Assembly: GCA_027605045.1 (NCBI GenBank)
Contig: JAQFWX010000010.1
Coordinates: 438,879 to 502,878, forward strand
DNA length: 64,000 nucleotides
Direction of reading: 5' to 3'
DNA from: Phallus indusiatus
Lineage: Eukaryota; Basidiomycota; Agaricomycetes; Phallales; Phallaceae
Positions 23,742 to 34,902 of the stretch are shown piece by piece. How positions within the stretch are numbered: the first letter of the stretch is position 1; every line of letters begins with the position of its first letter. A model generated the notes under the pieces. It saw only the letters and a list, made by a program, of their open reading frames with translations. It searched no databases and was not told the DNA's origin. Made by a program: the position numbers and the translations under genes.

Positions 23742-25640
23742 ATGCCTACTTCTTACGCTCCTCCACCACGTCGCGTTTTACCACCGCCACCGCCGCCACC
23801 CTTAAACTTTAGTCCCAATTCAACCTCAAAACCAGATGAGCAAAATGAAATCAATGATGAACGAAGGGACGCCGTCTTAACGAAAGGTCTGCACGCTCGG
23901 ATGGCTTCACTTAATCTGAATCAGGTCGGATTGAATCCTCCATCGCGCCCAACGTTATCAGCAATCCGAAAAGCTTCACGTACCAGTTCCATCTTGTCAA
24001 CGACATCTTCCTCTTACTCTTCGCCTTCAACACCCACCTTATCGTCCCCATCCTCTTATTCGACATTATCTCTCGCTTCAACCGCGTCGCAATCTTCTAT
24101 GGACTCGCAATTATCGTCTGAAATACCACAGGATCAGCTAAAACAGCTTTTAGCGAGAAAACCTCCCGTACCACCACCACCAGTTCTAGCTTCAGCTCTA
24201 GCTCCAGTTCGGTTGACTCGACCCATAAGCATGCATGTGACCCCTACTGCTGCAACTTCTACTACTCCTGCATCACCTCAGTTGAAAGCTGCTTCTTCTC
24301 CCAGGCGGTCACTTGCGCGACCTGTTTCCCTTTTCTCGACGGATCAAACCCGAAAAGTTCCGGTTGTTGTACCAGTAATAGCAGACACATCATCTCCAGC
24401 GCTATCACCGTTGACGACGACAACAACAACACCGACATTTAAACCAAACCGACCGTTGCCAGCGCCGCCGCCTCCACCACCATCATGTACACCACCATCA
24501 TCACTCTCACCATCCGCCCACGCTAATCAAAATCGTGACCATCTCGAAAACAAATTTGTTCCTGGTGTATCGTGCATCAAATGCTACGACTTTTCGCATG
24601 TTGATATGTACGCCAAAACCTTCGCTCACGAATCAGTTACGGGCTCCGACGAACTCGTGCATACTCTGATAGAACCATTTGATTCCGAGACTGAAAAAGC
24701 GCGGGCGCTGTTTGCGTGGTTTTATCATACGACGTCGGACGAAGTCAAGCGGATAGGTACACCTGATGTTAGCAGTCTCGGACCCGATGCTACGACAGAA
24801 ACAGATTTGGAACAAGTTTTTGTGGACATATGCGCTCGGTTTGCGGATTTTTTTGTGGATTTGGCGCGGAGGGGTGGGTTGGAGGCGTACTTTGTTTGGG
24901 GATATTCAAAACCGAATCAAATCGCGCCATCGTGTCACCATCCTTCTGACGATTCTTCTGATTTCATTCCACCTTTTAAGAACAACGATGCGTGGGTTTG
25001 TGTGAAAATGGATGATGAATGGCATTTGATCGTTCCAACGTGGGGAAGAGGATTTGTCTCCGAATCCGAATCCGAAAGTGAAGACGATACAAAGACCTCT
25101 ATCCCGAGTTTTGTGTCGAGATGGTTTACATCTACACCTCTCGAATTCCGCCATACACATTTTCCCGAAGATTCCAATTATCAGCTCGTATCTGAAGAAA
25201 ACGGCGGTTCTATATCATGGGAAACGTTCATCTCCATGCAGACGGGTCCGCGTATAAAAGGAGAATTCCACGAATATGATTTGAATCCTGGAACTTTACA
25301 ACCTCACGAATCCAGTCTGGACGGTGGACAGTTTTATACTTTTTCGATTTCGAAACGGTGTACGCACTTTTCGACGGCGTATGAAGATAATTATTGTTTT
25401 GTGTTGTTTTCGGAGGCGTTGGAGACTGCTGTGCCTTTAGTTCACGATGATGATGATGAGTGGAGTGTTACTATTCGTGTGCCGTCGACGGGTTTAGGTG
25501 GTGGGACGATTGGGTTAGGTGCTGTTTGGACTGTTGCTGGGCAGGATGCTAAAGGACTTAAACCGGAGAGATTTGCGCAGCAGGAGAAGATACGTAATAA
25601 GGCGTGTATACGAGGATTGGTCGAGTGGGATATTGTATAG
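23742..25640 (+). CDS. Transglutaminase-like protein, Cyk3/kyphoscoliosis type
   Basis: An intronless ORF of 632 residues. Residues 1-250 are low-complexity and Pro/Ser/Thr-rich, with PPPPPP runs and the motif LHARMASLNLNQVGLNP, as in fungal actin or cytokinesis adaptors. From about residue 277 a transglutaminase-like fold is visible: SCIKCYDFSHVDMYAKTF, then PFDSETEKARALFAWFYH, then ICARFADFFVDLARRGGL with a Cys at the catalytic position. The segment that normally holds the catalytic His and Asp reads NDAWVCVKMDDEWHLIVPTW, so both appear replaced and the domain is probably a pseudoenzyme. Related domains occur in the cytokinesis protein Cyk3, but no SH3 domain is visible here. The proline-rich part could bind SH3 partners. 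A truncated copy lies at 13.5-14.2 kb. Confidence 0.75.
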   Translation: MPTSYAPPPRRVLPPPPPPPLNFSPNSTSKPDEQNEINDERRDAVLTKGLHARMASLNLNQVGLNPPSRPTLSAIRKASRTSSILSTTSSSYSSPSTPTLSSPSSYSTLSLASTASQSSMDSQLSSEIPQDQLKQLLARKPPVPPPPVLASALAPVRLTRPISMHVTPTAATSTTPASPQLKAASSPRRSLARPVSLFSTDQTRKVPVVVPVIADTSSPALSPLTTTTTTPTFKPNRPLPAPPPPPPSCTPPSSLSPSAHANQNRDHLENKFVPGVSCIKCYDFSHVDMYAKTFAHESVTGSDELVHTLIEPFDSETEKARALFAWFYHTTSDEVKRIGTPDVSSLGPDATTETDLEQVFVDICARFADFFVDLARRGGLEAYFVWGYSKPNQIAPSCHHPSDDSSDFIPPFKNNDAWVCVKMDDEWHLIVPTWGRGFVSESESESEDDTKTSIPSFVSRWFTSTPLEFRHTHFPEDSNYQLVSEENGGSISWETFISMQTGPRIKGEFHEYDLNPGTLQPHESSLDGGQFYTFSISKRCTHFSTAYEDNYCFVLFSEALETAVPLVHDDDDEWSVTIRVPSTGLGGGTIGLGAVWTVAGQDAKGLKPERFAQQEKIRNKACIRGLVEWDIV

Positions 25641-27087
25641 TCTTTTTTTTTGTGTAGTACATGTGTTCGTTTTTTGTTCTAATATTGGAGATTTTTGATA
25701 AACTTGGAAGTGTTCCCGGTTCCGCCATATATGTTTCTTTTGTAATGAATTAAAAAATAAATAATGTCGTTTATTATTACGAGAGAAGAGAAGTACATAG
25801 CCTGAAGCAAAAGAATACCGTCGACGTCACCTTAGCGGTAAAAGCGGCATATAAATAGTACCCCTAACGACTCACAATGAGGGAGAAATGAGGTTCTCAG
25901 TCTGAATGTCAATCGACAACACAAATGGTCCAAGCATTTTCTGATTATTCTGTGAACTTGTTCAAAGAAAAATGGAGCTTCTTCTTCTTCTTCTTTGGGA
26001 TCTGTACGTTTTGCCCCATTTCTTCCACAGTTCGGTGTGTTTGGCGATCAAGTCGTATTAGGCATCAGCTTGAGCTTTGAAATACTATGAAGAAGTTTCA
26101 AATGGACCTTGCAATGTCGGGGAAGAGTATATATATGGTGCATGTATGGAGGGACAAGAGAGCCGATGTTGTCCCCAGATGCATTCAGATCCGAAGTATA
26201 AAAGGACGGCAAACAAGTCTTAGTCAGAGTCAGTAGTGTGGACTTGCTCTGTGATAGAATGAGAATGAGAGGTATCATCCCACCGAGCGGTTTGTAATTA
26301 GCAAAGGAGAAATTGGAAAATGGTGAACGTGGCCTCTGGTAATCATAAGTATGTAAAAGATGCCATCTATCAGCGAAACACTTACTCGCTATACGTACCT
26401 CCGTAGAATGCAAGAGGCCCAACGATCGTTAAACTTATTTTTGGGCTGGGAAAAATAATCCGTTTGACGTGGCGGAAGGTATTTCAAAACGGGAGAACGT
26501 AACGACGTGAGTCGACCTGGATGTAATGGCTAGTGAAAAACTTCGATTGGCTCGGCTGTTCCCGATGTGACGTACCTCTTTCGTGTGGCGCTTCAAGTTC
26601 TCCCTCAGCGTGACGAATTTACGGACTACTATGTACTATGTACCTTCGGCTGCTCAATTTCTCTATTTCAATCCGAGTCTTATTATGCAATTCGTACTTC
26701 TTTTCAAGGTATTCATATAATTTGCTCGCTGCCTCATGATTTCACGGCTTATAAACAACTTATAAACGCGTGTTTCCGTCACGTCTCCGATCTGCATGAC
26801 GAGCCACATTTTTCATCATCAAAATGTTTTGACCAAGAGCTTGAAAATTTGTTGATTCACGCTCTCAAAAGTTGCGTTTTCCCTCGAGATCATATTTGCT
26901 GCGGTGAATGACAGATAGTATTGTAGAAATTTATTGTGCAAATGTGTAATTATATATCGCAATTAAGAAGGTAAGAAGTTCAATCATTGTTTAGATAAAA
27001 TATGGGCGTATAGCTAGGCTGGATTCTTAGCCCGACCGTAAACTCGGTGCAGCTGTGTTCTCAGCGTGAACCGATTCGGACAACATA
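25641..27087. other. Intergenic
   Basis: The 3' region of the transglutaminase-like gene, then AT-rich DNA. A 114-codon plus-strand ORF (26567-26911) begins at GTG and has no recognised motif, so I do not call it. The region ends at the 3' end of DUF6535 copy B. Confidence 0.45.
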
Positions 27088-30000
27088 TTAATCCATTTGA
27101 CGGGATGTTTTCGGCCAAATGGACTCAAACACCTCCTTCGTCCAACTGGCTATGGAATGAAATATTCCACGCTATATATAAGTGTCTTTGTAAGGGCATG
27201 CTCAAATATGATGGAAACTGTGAAACAAAAGTACCTCATCCGAGTCTGAATCAGGCACTTCAGCGCGTTCTTCGATATCATGGTCCTTGTCGGACTGTGC
27301 CGCGTTCTCAGGTGGGAATTGGCCGGGAGTGGACTCAAGTGGTGTGTGAGACACACCGACAAGCTGTCCAAACTCAAGTGCAGATGCCACGAATGCAGAA
27401 CGAACATCGGCATGTACTCCTCTATTCAAAAAAAGTAGAGTTTCCAAGTCTTTATCGTATCGTGCCAGTTCACTCATGGCGACAGATAGCTTGACCAAGT
27501 TGTGTCTATCAATCTTCGACTTTACAAGCCGGAAATATTTTTTTGTATCCCGTTTGACAAATATCAGGAGTCTCCACATTTGCAAAAGCACGGCGGGGTC
27601 ATAGAGAATGGTGGACAGCCTGAGGGGATGCTTTGAACTCGCGGTACCGGTGGAGTTGAGGAGATCCATTAAGGCCGGATATACTATTCTCGTTTCACTA
27701 CCGATATCGCGAGAATTTGCCAAATTATGAAGACATTCTGAGAAGTTGAGTACTGGATCCGGATCATCCGAGAGTATTGTGGATAGATGGTGGCGGTTAT
27801 GTGACACGAGTAGCAGTGTGAACAGGGGGGGTATAATATGAGAGTTCTGACCCGAGGTCTCGCGAATACCATTGATATATGAGAGAGAGATCGTGACTGT
27901 CCATAGAAGGTAAGCGATTGTATAGAGATGTGCCCATCGAGATCCTCATGGAGGACAGAGATAGTACTGCATTCCGTTTGGCGTAGAAGGTCATAGACCA
28001 GCTCCAAAACGAGTCCACACAGCAAATCTCTTTAAAGAAACGGAGAGCATTCTCAGCTGGGTGAGATCGATCCAGGGAAATAAGATAAGACGAAAAGCTG
28101 CGAAACACCTTTATTAAAGATACCTGTCTTTGTTCATTCCCGGAGATCAATGGATCATTGGAGGTGAGGTTACGATAGATGTCAATAAGGAGGCGATAGC
28201 GCGTTTCGTACGCTTTGGCATCCGATACATCCAGTGATAGATAGTCGAGGTTTTCAATTTTGAAGTACCGAAACAGGTATTCGAATCTCCACCATCTTAG
28301 CTTTTCACTACCGAAGCGTACTAACCCCACGTCACGGGGAAGTGCACGGATGGGATCGAATTGAAATAGATCCTCATAGTCATGAATGAGTGTGTGCGCA
28401 ACCGCTTCAGTAGCCACTATTACCGTCCTTTCCAATAAATGAGACCACAAGGCCAGTGGAAGATTAAGATCCTCAGCGATAGCATTACGGAGAGCCCGGC
28501 GCTCCTGTCCTGGACGTGTGAAAATGTCTTCAATGCAAAGACAAGTTTGATACTCTGCTTTCTCCAGCTGACTTTCCACCACATCGGGGTTAGATCGGAG
28601 TAGACGCCAGTGATCTCTGTCCCGACTTGAAACTGCGACGTCCAGGCACAAGCCATAGCACAAATCCACGAGATTTGTTTCACTGATCTCCAAAGTACGC
28701 CTGAGATTCCGGAGAACTTCCCGGTCAAATCGTCCGCCGATTGCTGGACGAGTGGCTGCGCATCGTGCAATAATTCGATGAACACTTCTGTTCGGAGAAG
28801 TTGCATAGAGCCAATTGAGTGCTTCGAAGTCGAGGAAATTTGCTTTTTCGATGGCTTTCTTTATATTCTCTTCTCTCCACTTTGTGAATTTTGGACGCTG
28901 ACTAGGGAATATGATAGATCGGAATGTTTGAAATCCATAGAGCATGACAACACGTAACATCAGAAAATGCCCAAATACATATCGGACCAGGATTTGGGTG
29001 TAGCGAGCGATATGCTCAACAGCAAGCCGAGCTTTAGGATTTATTCTTTCCAAAACAGCATAAAAGACTTCGTCTAGGGTCGCGGCAATCTTTTGGGGTA
29101 TTGGTCGCAGAATAAAGAAGAGAATCCCAATGTAGATCGTCAACGAGGTTGTATACGGGCACTCTGGGTACCAAATGGGCAACATTACTGAAATAAAATA
29201 TGAAGTATAGGTGACGCCAGTAAGAATGAAAATCACCCAGGCAACACGAACGTCCAACGGAAACAGTAATATAATAATTCCCGTGAGAAACAAGCCGACA
29301 GCAAGGTGTAAGAGGATAGGGAGGAGGTCAACAATGGCAGCAACCTTCCACGATTCAAAACCATCGTACCGCAGCTGCCTGGCCCTAACTTTTTCATTCG
29401 GCGTTCCGGTAATAGAAGACAGGTAATAATAGAGCCATTGCTTCGCGAGGACAGCAAATAACGCCACGGATAACGTGATCGCCAGACTTGTAAACCATAG
29501 ACCGTTCACCAAAAATGAGTTTGTTGATGGTGTAAATGGCGACGTAGGTGTCAATACTGAGCTGGGCACGTGGCTTGCCGGCACTCCACTGAAATTCGCT
29601 CGTAAAAGCTGGACCGCTTCAAACAGTAAGGATGCAGAGACTTGAGTGTTGTCTTGCTGTAGACTTTGTGAGGCCTGTGAGATGAATGTCGTTATAACGC
29701 CAGAAAAGAGACCAGCCTGTTTTTTGAAAATAAAAATAAGCTTTGATTACTATGATTACGAATGAACATTTTGCCTACAAAGACCAGAAGTACATCCACT
29801 GTTTCTTTCCATCCCTCTGTCCTTTCACGATCAAATAATTCGGCTTCGTCGAGGTAGGTCAACCAGACACGAGCATTTTCCACGGACTCCTTTCCAAATT
29901 CATCCCGTGGGTATTTCTGTTCGTAATCATATCTATTACCCGCTAATATTCATCACGTTAGACTGTAAAAATAAATGAAATTTATATTGCCAAACTAACA

Positions 30001-30443
30001 ACCAGTTTCGGGCGATAGTCCTTTGGCTAGTCCGAAAAGCCTTTTATGTCTTGCGTTGTTTTTCTGCGTATCGGGATGTGTAGAATTAGAAGTATTAGCC
30101 ACTTTGTTGGGCGCGGCCTCTTATAAGATACACACATGTGAGGAGATGTTCATCTACGATACCTTGAAGCCGCAAACTCACCGAGGAAGTCACGAAAAAG
30201 GTTCACTAAGTTTTCTATCCTTTCGTCAGACTGTGGGACCTTCGTTTGCGCAGTAGCAGGTTGTGCGTAATTCAAAGGACTCGGTGCGACGTTGATGGGT
30301 GGAGACTTGAGATCTTCACTAATCGGCACAGGTCCTCCAAGTTGTTCGCCTGGCCCTTCCTGGGTCACCTTAGAACTTTCGCCATTTTCGTCTAGAGTCT
30401 CGACATCTGCTATTTTTGAGCTCAAGCTAGGTGTTTTGGGCAT
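27088..30443 (-). CDS. DUF6535 membrane protein, copy B, with a frameshift
   Basis: Five exons on the minus strand: 30443-30182, 30119-30000, 29942-29779, 29716-27235 and 27171-27088. Exon 1 starts MPKTPSL and ends with LVNLFRDFL. Exon 3 carries WLTYLDEAELFDRERTEGWK. Exon 4 carries the membrane segments (VNGLWFTSLAITLSVALFAV, LLPILLHLAVGLFLTGIIIL, VTYTSYFISVMLPI) and the conserved ICCVDSFW. At 27825-27831 a run of seven G shifts the frame: one frame ends YYTPPVHTATRVT, the other resumes at NRHHLSTIL. The exon sum is 3,112 nt, one base over a multiple of three, consistent with one extra base. This is either a real lesion or a homopolymer sequencing error. The last exon (28 codons) ends PKTSRQMD. 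Confidence 0.75.
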
Positions 30444-31034
30444 GATATGTAGCTGGTGATCGATTGCGATATGGGGCTATGTGAAGAAGATAACGGAAGA
30501 TGAGTACTTGAGTCCGTAAAGCTTAAAATGGTGAGAACGTACCGCCTTGTTTGTGCCTCGTGCTCCAATCCAATCAGAAAACAGCACGACAACAACTAAT
30601 GAACTTAGTTTTTATATAAAAGATCTTCTTTACATATGATAAGCGCTAACCCTTTGGTAATGCAGTAGACTCTGTCATTTATGTTGATGTGCGTTTTCCA
30701 TAGCTTGCGTCTGTAGAATATTCCCATAATAACTTGGATAACTTCGAGATGAAATAAGGAACTCACGGATCTCAAGATGAAAAGCACCAAGAATTGATAT
30801 TGATAACTGTCTATATTCCATTGGCGGACTTCGGAATGCTAGATGATAAAAATAAGACGATGAAATATGAAGAACAGAAGGTGAAAATACTGCGACCAGC
30901 TAGTCCGTAAAGTCCAAAATTCAAATCATCCGTCACGGCAAGGAGGAAGAGAGAAACATCACATAAAAAGGCACGTCACACCGGGAACAGCCGAACCAAT
31001 CAACGAGTTTTCTTTAACCACAATACATATGTAT
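30444..31034. other. Promoter region of DUF6535 copy B and spacer
   Basis: Just upstream of the start, GCGATATGGGGCTATGTG and, near 30542, CCGCCTTGTTTGTGCCTCG resemble sequences upstream of copies C, D and E, followed by CCAAT-like boxes. A CCAAT-containing dispersed motif lies at about 30975-31003. Otherwise AT-rich DNA. Confidence 0.5.
30975..31003. repeat. Dispersed CCAAT-containing motif, copy 1
   Basis: GTCACACCGGGAACAGCC followed by GAACCAATCAAC. It is nearly the same as the motifs at about 33637, 42173 and 50552, each followed by a T-rich stretch. It lies at the 3' side of DUF6535 fragment C. Confidence 0.5.
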
Positions 31035-31763
31035 TCAGGCCGACTCGCGTTGTTGCGTTCTCGCATTTTGAATATCTTCCGTGACACATACTGTTATTGA
31101 GTTTTGTAAACTTTGGGAAGCCTGCGAAACAAATGTTGTGATAACGCCAAAAAAGAGACCAGCCTAGTGAACTGTATGCTTCAAAAGTGCGCAGACAAAC
31201 ACAGCAGATCTGCTTACGAAAACCAATAGAACATCTACCGTCTCTTTCCATCCTTCTGCTCTTTCGCGATCAAATGATTCAGCTTCGTCGAGGTATGTTA
31301 ACCAAACACGAGCATTTTCGGCAACCTCTTCCCCGGGTCGATCCCGTGGATATTTCTGTTCGTAGTCATATCTATTGTTTGCTGATATACACACAATGTT
31401 ATGTTGCTGAAAACAAATTGAATTGAATATACTTACAACCTGTTTCCGGAGAAAATCCTTTGGCCAGCCCGAAAATCCTTTTACGCCCTGTTATGTTTCG
31501 TTGTGTATCAGAACAAGGAGATCCAGGAATTACTCTATTAGGCGCGGTCTCTGAGAACGATATATGAGTGAAATAGTTCATATTAACACACACAGAAGAG
31601 GAAACACACCAAGAAAATCACGAAAAAGGCTCACTAAACTCTCTATCGTTTCGTCGGACTGTCGGCCCTTCGCTGAGACACCAGGCCCTTCCGGGGTATC
31701 TCCAGGGCTTTCGCTGTTTCGGACGTCTGCTGCGATTTTGTTCAGACCGGATGCTTCAGACAT
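31035..31763 (-). pseudogene. DUF6535 gene fragment, copy C
   Basis: Only the 5' part of the family is present: exons 31763-31610, 31550-31437, 31381-31218 and the start of exon 4 from 31163. The splice sites and phases equal those of copies A, B, D and E. Exon 3 again gives WLTYLDEAESFDRERAEGWK. Exon 4 reads AGLFFGVITTFVSQASQSLQ, then after NS loses similarity and ends at TGA (31035-31037) before any of the later membrane segments. It is a truncated duplicate directly upstream of copy B in the same orientation. Confidence 0.7.
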
Positions 31764-32296
31764 AATATTTAATGGGTGGTTTAATTGGGATATGAAGTTA
31801 TATGAAGTAAAAGGATAAGGGAGGTCCCACGCGGGGCGTGTCTTCGGGGTCACTGCGGCGGTTGGGCTTGGGGTGGCTTGCCACCTCGTTTGTGCCTCAT
31901 GGATGTCAACACACCACCACAACAGAACTGTACACGAAGGCTGTGCGTGGTCCTGAGTTAATAAAACATTACGGCAAGGAAGGCTTGGAATTTTCAGTTG
32001 ACTTTATTGTTAAACATATGAAATATCATCACCTTCGCAAAAAATTGACACGGATCTTCAGCACGCGACAGAAAGTCACTGCTTCTAGTACTGTCTTAGC
32101 TTTGAATATTCAAGTTTAATTTAAGGCTGTCGCTGGGTTCGTTTGGAGATATTGGGTGTTGAGGGCGCGAACGAGGTAAAAGAAGAATCCGAGGATCGTA
32201 AAACGACCTGCACAGGCGCGGACGACGATATATGCGGTGCCAAACACCAGAAAAAACCGAAATCAAACATTAGAATGCCGGAGTCGAGACCTAGAG

Positions 32297-32323
32297 ACTG
32301 TCTGGTTGGAACAACCAGACAGT
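32297..32323. repeat. Perfect 12-bp hairpin
   Basis: ACTGTCTGGTTG, loop GAA, CAACCAGACAGT. The stem is perfect and the loop three bases. It lies in non-coding DNA and does not precede a T run, so it is not an obvious terminator. Confidence 0.75.
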
Positions 32324-33636
32324 AACTTCATTTTACCCCGGGACGACTAGACCATTCGGACTTAGTTTTTTTTTCGTTTGCTCAGATTCAATCTTCAGTA
32401 CAGAGATCCTCTAATATCTGTTCCGTTTGTTTCCTTCATTTTTCCTCCATTTGCTTAATTCTTTAGTTAGTTTCCCCATTTCGCTATTTTTCTTGTAAAA
32501 CCCGTCGATAAAAAGGGAATTAGAGTTCCGTAAATAACGGAAAATTAGTTAGGCCAAAAATGTATTTAAGAACGTCGTTTTCGACGTAGAAAAACAAGTT
32601 CTATTTCCCGTTTACTCAGAAATCAATTTTAAGGTCGCGTTTTCACTCAAAAACTCGAAATTACTTTCAAAACCTACTTTTATTCCTATTCTACCATTAC
32701 ATCCTCTTATCTTACACTATTTTACTCTATTCTACTCCTTATTCACACACGCCGGCTCCCTTTCCTTCCTGATTATTCCTGACTCGCGCGCTTCATGGGA
32801 TAGAGTGATTAGTGAATTCGCCCATCGTTGCAATCCGGTACCTTGTCTTAACTGCGACGAGTTATGGAGTTCTAATACTTAACGAACCTGGGGTACATGT
32901 GCAAGCACAGTTGAGCACCATAATTAAGATGGCAAAATAGTCACTTACACGTTGAAATATAATCCATCTCCCCGCAGCTCTCAGCCATGGTTATCTCTTT
33001 CCACGTGGCTATTAATTTCGATCAGAGTGACTTGAACGTGATAATATATATTATTTTCTTATTACAATTCGGAGTTTTCCGCTACGTCGTAATTAAACCG
33101 TCCGTCTTAAATACGTATGTATATTCAAAACGGCAATCAATTTCAGAGATAGCTCGAATAGAAATGACGAATACTGCAGTTCATTATCTGAAACGACCTT
33201 CGCACCATCCATTCTATAAATTTCGCTCCTTATACCTTTCTCGACGATTTTACAAACAAAAGGCCTGGTGTGCGCTTCTTACAGTTCAGCATCAAATAGT
33301 GTTGGTCTTCATCAGGCGGCAGGTCATGCACAGATATCGCGCTCAACAGTAATGAAACCAGAGAAGATACTAAAGCGTGGGGGGTAGGGCTTTTCAAGAT
33401 GCCGTGAACTCGTAAAGTATTCTGAGAAGGCCATTGGGATTGCGTATGTAGATTGTTGGCTGTTTCTATCTAGAATCTGGATAAAGGAAAGATGACTAGG
33501 TTCTAGTGATTTATAAGAGAGGAAAAATCGGATACATACCGTCTTGTGCACCTAGGGCGGAAAGCCACCCACGAATTCATGGGAGGGTTTGAAGAGGATG
33601 AACGCGACTCGTAAGACACGCACCATTGATGCGTTA

Positions 33637-33665
33637 GTCACACCGGGAACACCCGGGCCAATCAA
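33637..33665. repeat. Dispersed CCAAT-containing motif, copy 2
   Basis: GTCACACCGGGAACACCC then GGGCCAATCAAC, followed by TTTTTTCTCTTTTC. It closely matches the copy at 30975. Confidence 0.5.
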
Positions 33666-34593
33666 CTTTTTTCTCTTTTCACCACCACCTGGTCAGTGCC
33701 AATACGACTACTAGAATCCCCGTATTCCTTCTCAGGATCAAAAATTTCCGGAGATATCTTTGAGGGATGCGTCGTTTTGTTTGAACATACACGCTCATCC
33801 GCTATCTTTGTACCCCCGTCGGTCTTCCTCTCCTGTGCTCAGTGTTCCAATCTGTGCAAAGCTACAACCAATTGGAATGGGACCACGACTTCGAATGCCT
33901 CCCGTACTGACTAATCGTAGTGATTCCTATACGGAACAGACGGACGGACCCGAATACTATCTAGTTGTCGTGGGCTGATACTTAGATATCGATAAGGAGA
34001 CGGCGATGGTTTTTCTGATTACGGGTTTTGCGATAATATGGTACTTAGTGTGTGAAGAATACTGATTGTTACCTTGATCTCACACAAGGAAACATATATA
34101 GACGTCGCAATCAGTTTCGCCCATTCCTAGAGTGCCTCATATCTGCTATAGATCCTGACAAGACAAGTATTAATAGGCAACATCAACCCTCGGACGGCAT
34201 GCGCAAACCATATATCTAACACTCAATTGGCGAGTCAATCATTCCCTACGCTGTCATATTATTCCAAGTTCACAATAGGTGCGTAGGGTGCATTCATCAT
34301 TGAACCAAACCCCGCAGACACAGCAGTATTTTGACAACTTGGGTACTTGAGTATAGCGCAAACGTCACCTATCCTGCGAAAGTCGGTTTATTTTTTTTCT
34401 TGAGAGGCGTCGGTACTGATTTTGGTTTCAATTCAATCCTCGTTTGAGGTGGACTTCCTGACGCATATTCTTTCGCTTCTGCGAAAGCAACTATGAGTAT
34501 AGTATATGAAAATGAAGACTAAACATGGATCTTTACAGAGTTGAACATCGATTCGGGTGTGTTGGTAATTTTTATGTTACTGACGATGGTGTT

Positions 34594-34728
34594 TTGTTTA
34601 TTGTAGATAGGGTTTTTAGTATATATACATTTTTCTGAAACAATGAAGTACGCGTCGTGTAACGTGACTCGGTAATATCGCGCGTTTCGGGACTTTCCAT
34701 GCCTAGCCCGTCTCGGATCTCGTCATCC
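34594..34728 (-). repeat. 135-bp dispersed repeat, copy 1 (inverted relative to copy 2)
   Basis: This stretch is the reverse complement of 53227-53361 over 135 bases with no difference that I can see. It contains a poly-pyrimidine/TATATATAC segment and a GC-rich half. Similarity ends abruptly at both sides. It may be a fragment of an LTR or other mobile element. Confidence 0.8.
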
Positions 34729-34902
34729 ACATTTCAGGGTTTTATCGGATCATAACTCGCCCTTAACTTTGCTTTTTCGTTGTAAATAAATATAACATTT
34801 AGTCATAATCACAATAAACACAGAATAATGAGTGGTTTCGATCAGTGTTCCCCCATGATATGGTTGTATTCATTTCAATGATCGTAACAATTTTGTTCTC
34901 GA

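Larger units (their letters stand above)
31764..34902. other. Intergenic region upstream of copy C
   Basis: Close to 31880 the promoter-like CCACCTCGTTTGTGCCTCA recurs. Further along there is a strong hairpin (32297-32323), a CCAAT-type dispersed motif (about 33637) and a 135-bp repeat (34594-34728), all listed separately. Short ORFs only; no gene supported. Confidence 0.45.

Noticed and set aside
26567..26911. 114-codon plus-strand ORF
   Set aside because: GTG start only, unusual residue mix, no splice-linked exon found.
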